Shown: positions 7,593 through 14,404 of the stretch, in pieces
Position numbering within the stretch: position 1 is the stretch's first letter
How the letters are laid out: the number at the start of each line of letters is the position of its first letter
NCBI GenBank assembly: GCA_022824205.1
Contig: JAJEAI010000160.1
Span: 1-36,577 of the forward strand
Source: Candidatus Binatia bacterium
Lineage (GTDB): Bacteria > Desulfobacterota > Binatia > UBA9968 > JAJDTQ01
Length of the DNA: 36,577 bases
Direction of reading: 5' to 3'
The notes under the pieces: generated by a model
Told to the model about the DNA's origin: nothing
The model's input: the letters and a program-made list of their open reading frames with translations, nothing else
The model's database searches: none
Position numbers and translations under genes: made by a program

Positions 7593-8735
7593 ATGAAGTT
7601 CTCCTTTTTCATGATGCCGATCCACGACCCGTCGGAGAATCCGGCGCTGGCCTTCGACCGGGACATCTCGCTCATCCACTACGCCGAGGAGCTCGACTTC
7701 GACGAGTTCTTCATCGGCGAGCACCATTCCGGCGGCTGGGAGAACATGCCCGCGCCGGAGCTGGCGCTGGCCAAGGCCGCGGCCCACGCCAAGCGCATCC
7801 GTCTGGGTACGTCGGTCATCAACACACCGTTCCACCACCCGTTCCACGTGGCCGAGCGCATGGCGTTCCTCGACCACCTGACGCGCGGGCGGGCGATCCT
7901 GGGCGTGGGGCCGAGCGCGCTGGTCACCGACAAGAAGCTCTTCGGCCTGCCCAACGAGAAGCTCCACGCCATGCTGGCCGAGTCCGTGGACGTCATCGTG
8001 CGTCTGCTGGAGTCGCCCGAGCCCATCGACCACCACGGCGAGTTCTGGAGCTTCGAAGGCATGCGGCTGCAGCTCCGTTCCTACCAGCAGCCGCGCATGC
8101 CGCTGGCCGTGGCCTCCTCGGGGACCTCCGGCAGCCTGGAGATGGCCGCCCGGCACGGCATGATGCTGCTGTCCCCCGCGGGCAAGAACCGCTGGCGCAA
8201 CCCGGCCCACGCCGAGCAGTGGAAGACCGTGGAGGCCGCGGCGGCCAAGCACGGCAAGACCGCCAGCCGGGACAACTGGCGCATCGCCACCAGCGTCTAT
8301 CTCGCGGAGACCCGCGAGCGGGCCTGGGCCGACGTGGAGGCGGGCATCGCCCGGGACATGCAGTATTTCTTCGCCATCGGCCTCAAGCGCCCCTACGAGG
8401 CCTACCCCGACCAGCCGCAGTCTGAGATCACACCCCGCTCGGGCGCCGACCGCCGGGACTGGATCATCGGCACGCCGGACGACGCCATCCGCCACATCGA
8501 GCGCATGCAGGAGGAGACCGGCGGCTTCGGCGGCTTGATGCTCACCACCCACGAGTGGACCGGCAGCGAGAACCTGCGCCGCTCCCTGGAGCTGTTCGCC
8601 CGCTACGTGATCCCGCACTTCCGCGGCCACAACCTTGGTTTCAGGGACGAGTGGGACCGGCTGCGCCGGGCCGCCGGCGAGGGCGGCGTGAAGCTGGCGG
8701 AGAACGGGCGGCCGAGCAACCTTAGCAACGGGTAA
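7593..8735 (+). CDS. LLM-class flavin-dependent oxidoreductase (luciferase-like monooxygenase)
   Basis: This 380-residue protein has the bacterial-luciferase-like TIM-barrel pattern. It opens MKFSFFMMPIHDP, then FDEFFIGEHHSGG, then KRIRLGTSVINTPFHHPFHVAERMAFLDHLTRGRAILGVGPS (split here only for reading), and a late GTPDDAIRHIERM block. Members use reduced FMN and oxygen to oxidise or cleave organic substrates. The early EHH and HHPF histidines are typical of the group with alkane, EDTA or nitrilotriacetate-like substrates, but the substrate cannot be read from sequence. The ATG at 7593 has GAGG seven bases upstream. It needs a flavin reductase in trans, and none is adjacent. A diverged MITE lies directly upstream, so its promoter must be inside or next to that element. 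Confidence 0.85.
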   Translation: MKFSFFMMPIHDPSENPALAFDRDISLIHYAEELDFDEFFIGEHHSGGWENMPAPELALAKAAAHAKRIRLGTSVINTPFHHPFHVAERMAFLDHLTRGRAILGVGPSALVTDKKLFGLPNEKLHAMLAESVDVIVRLLESPEPIDHHGEFWSFEGMRLQLRSYQQPRMPLAVASSGTSGSLEMAARHGMMLLSPAGKNRWRNPAHAEQWKTVEAAAAKHGKTASRDNWRIATSVYLAETRERAWADVEAGIARDMQYFFAIGLKRPYEAYPDQPQSEITPRSGADRRDWIIGTPDDAIRHIERMQEETGGFGGLMLTTHEWTGSENLRRSLELFARYVIPHFRGHNLGFRDEWDRLRRAAGEGGVKLAENGRPSNLSNG

Positions 8736-8839
8736 CCGGAGACTTCCTGAACGTCATCCCCGCGGAAGCCGAAATTCCCGCTTCCACGGCCGTGTCGCGA
8801 CTCTGCTCGGCCACGAAATGGCGCCAAACGCACCGAATC

Positions 8840-8946
8840 GTCATTCCCGCGGAAGCGGGAATCCAGGGGTAGAGGGGTAGGGAGGTGGCAAACGGCCGTA
8901 CTCCCCACGCCACCACCCCTGGATTCCCGCTTCCGCGGGAATGACG
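8840..8946. repeat. Palindromic repeat pair, copy 3
   Basis: Near-perfect inverted arms (GTCATTCCCGCGGAAGCGGG and its complement) surround about 55 variable bases. The flank 8800-8839 contains the module ACTCTGCTCGGCCACGAAA that also precedes other copies. Confidence 0.85.
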
Positions 8947-9047
8947 TTCTGTGACGTGGGGTGCCTCGCGAGTTTCGACACACCCTGTTGAGCGGGGATG
9001 ACATGGTGGGGGAACGGCGGAATGAGAAGCTGCGAAGGAAGGGAGAG

Positions 9048-9071
9048 AGGGGCGCCCCATGGGACGCCCCT
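9048..9071 (-). terminator. Hairpin downstream of the isochorismatase-family gene
   Basis: AGGGGCG-CCC and GGG-A-CGCCCCT form a ten-pair stem with one bulged A and a three-base loop. It lies 19 bases past the stop of the minus-strand hydrolase. On the minus strand it is followed by a pyrimidine-rich CTCTCTCCCTTCC rather than a true T run, so the efficiency is uncertain. Confidence 0.5.
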
Positions 9072-9090
9072 GCCGCGTTGACGGTGAACC

Positions 9091-9810
9091 CTACGCCTCC
9101 GCCGGCCGCTCGGCGCGCCATGCGTGCAGGTACTGCACGATGTCGTCGAGGGGCAGCACGTCGGCGTACTTCTGGTTCATGTCGAAGAGGTTGATGGCGT
9201 GACACGCCTCGTGCCGGTCGAACACGCATTCCTCGGCCACCACCATGCGGAAGCGGTAGGTGGCGCCGTCCACGACGCTGGCGCGGACGCAGCCGCTGGT
9301 GCTCTCGCCGCAGGCGATGACGGTGTCGATGCCGTGCTGGTTCAGGTGCGCCATCAGCGGCGTGCCCCAGAAGGCACTGGGCGAGAGCTTGCGCAGCACC
9401 GCCTCGCCGGGTTGCGGCGCTACCTCGTCGATGATGTCGAACTTGGTGCGCCGCCGCTCCAGGGCTTCCGGCGACAGGTTGGCGGTTCCTCCGTCACGCC
9501 GGAAGGACCACTCGTCGACGCCCGCGTCCGGCAGCCCGGAGATGTGGATGATGGGGATGCCTACCTCGCGCGCGGTGGTCAGCAGCCGCTGGATGTGGGG
9601 GACGGCGTTCCAGCCGGCCATGCCGCAGCTCCCGGGCCAGTCCTTGATGGCCTCCAGCACGGGCTCGGGCTTGTCGCCGAAAACCCAGCGGTACAGGTCG
9701 ATGAGCAGCAGGGCAGGTCGTTTGCCGAAGCCGATGGGCTTGGGCGGCCGCATGGCCACGTGCGCCTTGTCCTGTTCCGAGAGGTAAGGGTCCCATACGC
9801 GTTCGCTCAT
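9091..9810 (-). CDS. Isochorismatase-family cysteine amidohydrolase (N-carbamoylsarcosine amidase-like)
   Basis: This 239-residue protein carries the full catalytic triad of the cysteine-hydrolase fold: Asp38 (LLLIDLYR), Lys141 (LRKLSPSAFWGT) and Cys174 (GESTSGCVRAS), with the expected cis-peptide region before the Cys. The closest known pattern is N-carbamoylsarcosine amidohydrolase, whose triad numbers (51, 144, 177) have nearly the same Lys-to-Cys spacing. The protein probably hydrolyses an N-carbamoyl or amide compound in the cytoplasm. The ATG at 9810 has AAGGAG seven bases upstream; the longer reading from 9903 adds no conserved sequence. It is a single gene. A perfect inverted repeat at 9871-9895 is the likely control site. 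The exact substrate is not determined. Confidence 0.82.
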   Translation of the reverse strand: MSERVWDPYLSEQDKAHVAMRPPKPIGFGKRPALLLIDLYRWVFGDKPEPVLEAIKDWPGSCGMAGWNAVPHIQRLLTTAREVGIPIIHISGLPDAGVDEWSFRRDGGTANLSPEALERRRTKFDIIDEVAPQPGEAVLRKLSPSAFWGTPLMAHLNQHGIDTVIACGESTSGCVRASVVDGATYRFRMVVAEECVFDRHEACHAINLFDMNQKYADVLPLDDIVQYLHAWRAERPAEA

Positions 9811-9870
9811 GATCGGTCTCCTTGTCTTGTCGATGTGATTTCCGGGCGGGGCCGCCCATGTCCTGTCACC

Positions 9871-9895
9871 GTCACATGCGATCCGTTCATGTGAC
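9871..9895. promoter_or_regulatory. Perfect 8-bp inverted repeat, candidate operator
   Basis: GTCACATG (9871-9878) and CATGTGAC (9888-9895) are exact reverse complements separated by nine bases. They sit 61-85 bases upstream of the minus-strand amidohydrolase start. The size and spacing suit a dimeric helix-turn-helix repressor. No regulator gene is adjacent, so the binding protein is unknown. Confidence 0.5.
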
Positions 9896-9978
9896 AAGTA
9901 CATACACGTGTTCCCTCTTTAGGATGTTCCCGGTCCGGCAGTCAACCGCGTGTGACCCTGGCGGCCGGAGCGCGATGC

Positions 9979-10083
9979 CGAGGTGCGTTGCCGCACTGAC
10001 CGGCAGGTGTGTCGCACTGACCGGCTGATGTGCCGCGGAACCCGGCAAGTGTGTCCCGCAATCCGGCAGGTGTGTCGCGCAAC
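9979..10083. repeat. 21-bp tandem repeat, five degenerate units
   Basis: Units start at 9979, 10000, 10021, 10042 and 10063, each exactly 21 bases, with consensus near CCGGCAGGTGTGTCGCACTGA. The first unit is the most diverged. The period is seven codons, and a minus-strand frame through it reads repeated (R/G)HTCR, but no start, RBS or conserved protein supports translation. Confidence 0.75.
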
Positions 10084-10154
10084 CCGCCGACGGGCCGGGG
10101 CAGGACCGTTGTTGCCGGTGTCTTCCGCGGAGCGGGCCGCCGGGAGTTCTCGCG

Positions 10155-11144
10155 CTACCGCGTCGCCGGCAGCGCGTCCCGCCCGTGCGGCTCTTCCAGG
10201 TGATCCATGGCCGGTCCCAGCGGAACGATCCCGGTGGGGTTCACGTGGGACTGGCTGCCGTAGTAGCCCGCCTTGATCCTGTCGAGGTCGCAGGTCTCCC
10301 GGACTCCCGGCCACTGGTACAGCTCGCGCAGGTAGCCGCTCATGTGGGGGTAGTCCTGGACGCGGCGGACGTTGCACTTGAAGTGGCCGTGGTACACCAG
10401 GTCGAAGCGCAGCAGCGTGGGGAACGCGCGCCAGTCGGCCTCGGTGACGCGCGCGCCGGTCAGGTAGCGGCGCTCGGCCAGCCACCCCTCCATGGTGTCG
10501 AGGCCGTGGAACACCTTCTTCACGGCCTCCTCGTGCGCCTCCTGCGACTTGGCGAAGCCGGCGCGGTACACGCCGTTGTTCACGTGCTCGTAGACGAAGT
10601 CGTTGATGCGGTCGATCTCCGCGCGCAGTTCAGCCGGGTAGTAGTCGTCCCGGACGTCGGTGAGGCCGTCGAAGGCCGAGTTGAACATGCGGATGATCTC
10701 GGACGACTCGTTGTTGACGATGGTGCGGCGCCGGCGGTCCCACAAGGTCGGTACCGTGACCTTGCCGCTGTAGTCGCCCTTGGCCGCGGTGTAGACCTGG
10801 TGCAGCCGGAAGACGCCGTCGTCGCCGGGGGCGAGGTCGTCGAGGCCGCGGGAGTAGGACCAGCCCGCGGTCTTGGGCCGGTCAGCACTGGACATGGAGA
10901 CCACGTCCTCCAGGTGCTTGAGCTTGCGCAGGATCATGGCCCGATGCGCCCACGGGCAGGACGGCGACACGAACAGGTGGTAGCGCCCCGGTTCCGCGTT
11001 GAAGCCCCCCTCGCCGGTGGTGCCGGGAGCACCGTCGGCGGTGACCCAGTTGCGGAAAACCGAGTCGTCCCGTACGAAGCTCCCGCGGGCGTCGGTCTGC
11101 ACCTGGCCATCCTCGTGCCACTTGCCGTCGATCAAGACACCCAT
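10155..11144 (-). CDS. yqjG: Glutathionyl-hydroquinone reductase (YqjG/ECM4-type glutathione transferase)
   Basis: This 329-residue protein matches the Xi-class glutathione transferase family in length (E. coli YqjG is 328). The catalytic Cys63 sits in VSPSCPWAHRAM, the signature of this family. Further blocks are VPTLWDRRRRTIVNNESSEIIRMFN (read in two parts), NNGVYRAGFAKSQEAHE and TEADWRAFPTLLRFDLVYHGHFKCN. These enzymes reduce glutathionyl-hydroquinones and release glutathione, in detoxification or aromatic degradation, in the cytosol. The ATG at 11144 has GGAGG eight bases upstream and yields MGVLIDGKW; the extension to 11288 is not conserved. It is a single gene flanked by repeats. The assignment is confident. 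Confidence 0.92.
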   Translation of the reverse strand: MGVLIDGKWHEDGQVQTDARGSFVRDDSVFRNWVTADGAPGTTGEGGFNAEPGRYHLFVSPSCPWAHRAMILRKLKHLEDVVSMSSADRPKTAGWSYSRGLDDLAPGDDGVFRLHQVYTAAKGDYSGKVTVPTLWDRRRRTIVNNESSEIIRMFNSAFDGLTDVRDDYYPAELRAEIDRINDFVYEHVNNGVYRAGFAKSQEAHEEAVKKVFHGLDTMEGWLAERRYLTGARVTEADWRAFPTLLRFDLVYHGHFKCNVRRVQDYPHMSGYLRELYQWPGVRETCDLDRIKAGYYGSQSHVNPTGIVPLGPAMDHLEEPHGRDALPATR

Positions 11145-11638
11145 GTCGTGGTCCTCCCGGCCCCTTGGGGTTTCGCCGCTGCGTAGGTTGCCGTACGCGT
11201 CTTGAATACCTTTCAGGGTCCGTGGCCGCAAGGCGCAATTAACCTCAATGTTGCAGAAGCCGGAAGGATGGAGAGGCCCGGGAGGCAAGCGGATAGGGTT
11301 TGGAAGGGCAGAGGGGGATTGTTGGGAAATGTCACCGTAGGTGACGTTTGAGCGGCGGAGTAAGGTTATCGGGAATCTTACGAATCGTCATTCCCGCGAA
11401 AGCGGGAATCCAGGCGGCGCGTGGGCGGGGACGCCGGCCAGTTGGCCCCTCTCCACCCCTGGATTCCCGCTTTCGCGGGAATGACGATTCGTAGGACTTG
11501 CTTCGGATCCCTCTTAACAAACCTTTTTGCAACATCGGGGTTAAAAGAACGCCATTTGATGGAACGTTGTAGCTCTTGCAGGCTCGCGTTATCCTCCAAC
11601 GTTGTTGTTGCGCCGTCGCAAAGGTTCGTTCCGAAGCC
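11145..11638. other. Gene-free divergent spacer with palindromic repeat
   Basis: This 494-base gap lies between divergent yqjG and the PBP4-type gene. It contains the repeat pair 11387-11485 with a partial flank module before it (11345-11386). It also contains AT-richer DNA at 11515-11560 that may hold the carboxypeptidase promoter, though I see no clear -35/-10 pair. No gene is visible. Confidence 0.5.
11387..11485. repeat. Palindromic repeat pair, copy 4
   Basis: Inverted arms GTCATTCCCGCGAAAGCGGG and complement surround about 45 bases. The outer flank CGAATC/GATTCG extends the inverted symmetry by six bases. Confidence 0.85.
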
Positions 11639-12850
11639 ATGTACAAACTGCTCGGACTCGCATTCCTGATCGTCCACGTCCTGACCGCGTCGGTGCCGGC
11701 GGCCGAACTGCCGCTTCAATCGCTGGCGCGCAGGGAGATCGGTTTCGATCACGGGGTTTTCGTGCAGTCCGAGGGCGGCAAGGTGCTGGCGGCGCTGAAC
11801 TCCACTCGCGCCTATCATCCCGCGTCGGTCACCAAGGTGGCCACGACCCTGGCGTTCCTTTCGAAGCTCCCCCCGGACCGGCGCTTCAGGACGACCTTTC
11901 TCGCCGCGGGCACCGTAGAGGCCGGCACCCTGCACGGCGACCTCGTCGTGCGGGCGGAGGGCGACCCGTATTTCCTGTTCCCCAACGCGTTCCGGGTCCT
12001 GTTGGGCCTCCGGGAAAAGGGAGTTCACCGGGTCAAGGGCGCGATCCGCGTCCAGGGCCCGTTCTACTTCGACTGGACCCCGGACCCCGCGGGGCGCCGG
12101 CTGAAACGCGTGTGGACGGGCCGCTTGGCCGCCGAGAGCTGGAGGGTGGTGACGCGCGCGCTTTTCCCCGACGCATCCCTGCCCCTGAAGGAGTACATGC
12201 TGCGGTTCGAGCCCGTGGCGACGAGGGAGCGGAGCCAACCGCTTCCACCGCGCCCCCTCGTGGTGCACGCCTCGCCGCCGCTGCTGCGCCACCTCAAGGA
12301 CTTCAACGCCCACTCCAACGACAACTTCCACGAGTTCTCGTACCAGGTCGGCGGGCCCGCGGAAGTGCAGCGGATTCTCCGCGCCGAAGTCTCGGGCGTG
12401 CCCCGGCGGTCCATCGTCATCGACAACGCCGCCGGGGACGGGCGCAACAACCAGATGAGTCCGCGGGCCGTGGTCGCCATGTTCCAGGCGCTGGAGCGGA
12501 CCCTCAAGGCGCGGGGCCTGGCGTTCGCGGATGTGCTCCCCGTGGCCGGCGTCGATCCCGGCACGCTGGAGGACCGGCTGGCGGCGGCGCGCTACCGCGG
12601 AGCGGTCGTGGGCAAGTCGGGGACCGTGCGCGTGCTGCGCATTTCCACCATGGCCGGGGTCGCGTACACGCGGAAGTTCGGGCGCACGTTCTTCGCCGTC
12701 ATGACCCGCGGCGTGCCGCTGTGGACGGCCAGGGAACGCCAGAACGCCTTCATGCGCGGGCTGCTCGACGCGGGCGGCGCGCGCCCATTGCCCGCGAGAA
12801 ACGCACCGCCTCCCGCGTTCATGGAGGCGCGCCTGGAAGCACCCCAGTAG
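11639..12850 (+). CDS. dacB: D-alanyl-D-alanine carboxypeptidase/endopeptidase, PBP4 (S13) family
   Basis: This 403-residue protein has an N-terminal signal peptide (MYKLLGLAFLIVHVLTASVPAAE). The serine penicillin-binding-protein motifs appear in order: S-V-T-K (Ser63, Lys66), a region NAHSNDNFHEF where SxN is expected, and K-S-G at residue 326. It trims or cleaves peptidoglycan cross-links in the periplasm. It is shorter than E. coli PBP4 (477), mainly between the first and second motif. The middle motif is irregular, reading S-N-D-N rather than S-D-N, so it may be shifted by one residue. KSG for KTG is an accepted variant. The ATG at 11639 starts the signal peptide directly, without a strong RBS. 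It is a single gene between repeats. Confidence 0.82.
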   Translation: MYKLLGLAFLIVHVLTASVPAAELPLQSLARREIGFDHGVFVQSEGGKVLAALNSTRAYHPASVTKVATTLAFLSKLPPDRRFRTTFLAAGTVEAGTLHGDLVVRAEGDPYFLFPNAFRVLLGLREKGVHRVKGAIRVQGPFYFDWTPDPAGRRLKRVWTGRLAAESWRVVTRALFPDASLPLKEYMLRFEPVATRERSQPLPPRPLVVHASPPLLRHLKDFNAHSNDNFHEFSYQVGGPAEVQRILRAEVSGVPRRSIVIDNAAGDGRNNQMSPRAVVAMFQALERTLKARGLAFADVLPVAGVDPGTLEDRLAAARYRGAVVGKSGTVRVLRISTMAGVAYTRKFGRTFFAVMTRGVPLWTARERQNAFMRGLLDAGGARPLPARNAPPPAFMEARLEAPQ

Positions 12851-13313
12851 GCACAGGGCAAAACCGGCATTCCGCGAACAGACGCCCTCGAAACGTTATT
12901 GATATGAAAATGAAAATTGTTCAATGATTTTCGATAGTTATGGAATCTCGCCAAACCCCGATGAGTCATTCCCGCGCAAGCGGGAATCCAGGCGGGGTGG
13001 GGCTGGGCAATGAGGCCGCCCCACCCCCCCCACCCCTGGATTCCCGCTTCCGCGGGAATGACTCATTGGGGGGGCCGGCGCCCCATTTCATCCCCCCTTG
13101 TGTCGACGGCAAGCTTTCGCGGGAATGACGTTTCGGGGCGTCTGTGCCACTTTCATGTTGGACAGAGTCCTGACACGGCCCGCGAGGCGGCAGTCCGGGG
13201 GCGGGGCGCGGGACGCTGTCCTTGCATCGCCGGGGAACACTGGTGTACGAGTCCGGTTCGTGGTGACGCGTGCGAGTCACCGTGAACCGGTCGCAGAACA
13301 GGAGGCTCCAGAA
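12851..13313. other. Gene-free spacer with composite palindromic repeats
   Basis: This 463-base gap holds the conserved AT-rich block (12896-12957), a hairpin pair (12965-13063), a block nearly identical to 24015-24060 in inverse orientation (13062-13107), a half arm (13113-13130) and the flank module ending in CTGACACGG near 13176. No gene is visible. The SDR promoter must lie between about 13180 and 13295. Confidence 0.55.
12965..13063. repeat. Palindromic repeat pair, copy 5
   Basis: The arm GTCATTCCCGCGCAAGCGGG is paired with CCTGGATTCCCGC..GCGGGAATGAC. It belongs to a longer composite unit that begins with the AT-rich block at 12896. Confidence 0.85.
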
Positions 13314-14162
13314 ATGGCTGACAGACCTTTGGAAGGAACAGTGGCGTTGGTGACCGGGGCGGGCAGCCCCATCGGGTTCGGCCGGCGCATGACGTTCGCG
13401 CTGGCCGCGGCGGGCGCGCGCGTGGCCATGATGGACGTGAGCGAGGAGTGGGTCAACCGGACCGCGGACGAAGTGCGCGCGGTGGCCGGCCAGGACAGCG
13501 TCCTGCCCATCGTGGAGAGCGTTTCGAGCTGGGAGAGTGCGGCCCGGGCGGTGAACACCGCCATCTCCGACCTGGGCGGTCTCGACATCCTCGTCAACAA
13601 CGCCGGGACCAATCCGCGCAACGTCGGCCTGACCTCCGAGTTCCGCGAGAAGTGCTGGGAGGTCTCGCCCGAGGCCTGGCTGCGGGTCTTCGGGGTGAAC
13701 TGCGCCGGTCCCTTCTTCATGGTGCGAGCCGCCGTCGGGCACATGATCGAGAAGGGCTGGGGCCGCATCATCGGCGTCACCACCAGCCTGAACACCATGT
13801 ACCGGGCCTACGGCTCGCCCTACGGGCCGTCCAAGGCTGGCCATGAGGCCTTCATGGCGACCTTGTGCCAGGAGTTGGAGGGCACCGGGGTTACCGCCAA
13901 CATCCTGGTGCCGGGCGGGCCGGCCAACACCAACCTGATCCCCCAGGACGCCCCCTACGACCGGGAGCAACTGATTCAGCCGCCGGTCATGGAGAAACCG
14001 GTGGTGTGGCTTGCGTCGGAGGCGTCAGACGGCATCAACGGCCGGCGCTTCATCGCCTACCACTGGGACGAGAGCCTGCCGCTGGAGGAGCGTCTGGCCA
14101 AGGCGAGCGCGCCGTGTGCGTGGCCGCAGGCCGGTCAGACCGCCATCGCACCGGGGCGGTAG
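13314..14162 (+). CDS. Short-chain dehydrogenase/reductase (SDR)
   Basis: This 282-residue classical SDR has the NAD(P)-binding motif TGAGSPIG near residue 14, a structural NNAG, a catalytic Ser in IIGVTTSLN and the YGPSK active-site Tyr-Lys. After strand beta-2 comes MMDVSEEW, whose Asp favours NAD over NADP. The substrate is unknown. The ATG at 13314 has AGGAGG eight bases upstream. The C-terminal 40 residues are less conserved than the core. It is a single gene with a MITE copy 32 bases downstream. Confidence 0.87.
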   Translation: MADRPLEGTVALVTGAGSPIGFGRRMTFALAAAGARVAMMDVSEEWVNRTADEVRAVAGQDSVLPIVESVSSWESAARAVNTAISDLGGLDILVNNAGTNPRNVGLTSEFREKCWEVSPEAWLRVFGVNCAGPFFMVRAAVGHMIEKGWGRIIGVTTSLNTMYRAYGSPYGPSKAGHEAFMATLCQELEGTGVTANILVPGGPANTNLIPQDAPYDREQLIQPPVMEKPVVWLASEASDGINGRRFIAYHWDESLPLEERLAKASAPCAWPQAGQTAIAPGR

Positions 14163-14194
14163 GCAAACGCGGGCTCAACCGGACACGGCCGGCC

Positions 14195-14404
14195 CTAGTG
14201 TGGTGTCTGGTTAATTCGCAGCATAATCTACGGGTCTTTTCCGCCGTAGGCTGCGTTACGTCACCCCGGGCTTGACCCGGGATCTTCCTCGCGTGGTACC
14301 CCCGACTGGGGCGACCGCGGGTCGCCCCTACGGGTCATCGCGCCTTGCCGGCGACGAAAAATCCTCCGCATATGATGCTGCGAATTAACCAGGCACCACA
14401 CTAG
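14195..14404 (+). mobile_element. 210-bp MITE with long terminal inverted repeats and CTAG ends
   Basis: The left end CTAGTGTGGTGTCTGGTTAA continues to GCAGCAT, and the right end ATGCTGCGAATTAACC continues to CACCACACTAG. These form terminal inverted repeats of about 30 bp with a single early mismatch. Two inner palindromes occur (CCCGGGCTTGACCCGGG, and GGGGCGACC / GGTCGCCCC). There is no reading frame. The last CTAG (14401-14404) contains the TAG stop of the minus-strand tctA. A diverged inverted copy lies at 7353-7561. Confidence 0.85.

Larger units (their letters stand above)
8736..9090. other. Gene-free spacer between convergent genes, with repeats and a terminator-like hairpin
   Basis: This 355-base gap separates the ends of two convergent genes. 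It contains a decayed half repeat at 8754-8790, a complete palindromic repeat pair at 8840-8946, a TIR-like GAGTTTCGACACA at 8969-8981 and a strong hairpin at 9048-9071. No gene is visible. Confidence 0.6.
9811..10154. other. Gene-free spacer with operator-like palindrome and 21-bp tandem repeats
   Basis: This 344-base gap lies upstream of the isochorismatase gene and downstream of the glutathione-transferase gene (both minus strand). It contains the inverted repeat 9871-9895 and the tandem array 9979-10083. No convincing gene is present. Confidence 0.55.

Noticed and set aside
9919..10485. Minus-strand protein with repeated HTCR heptads across the 21-bp array
   Set aside because: It overlaps the yqjG C-terminus in another frame and lacks an RBS. 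The repeat is explained by the 21-bp tandem DNA.
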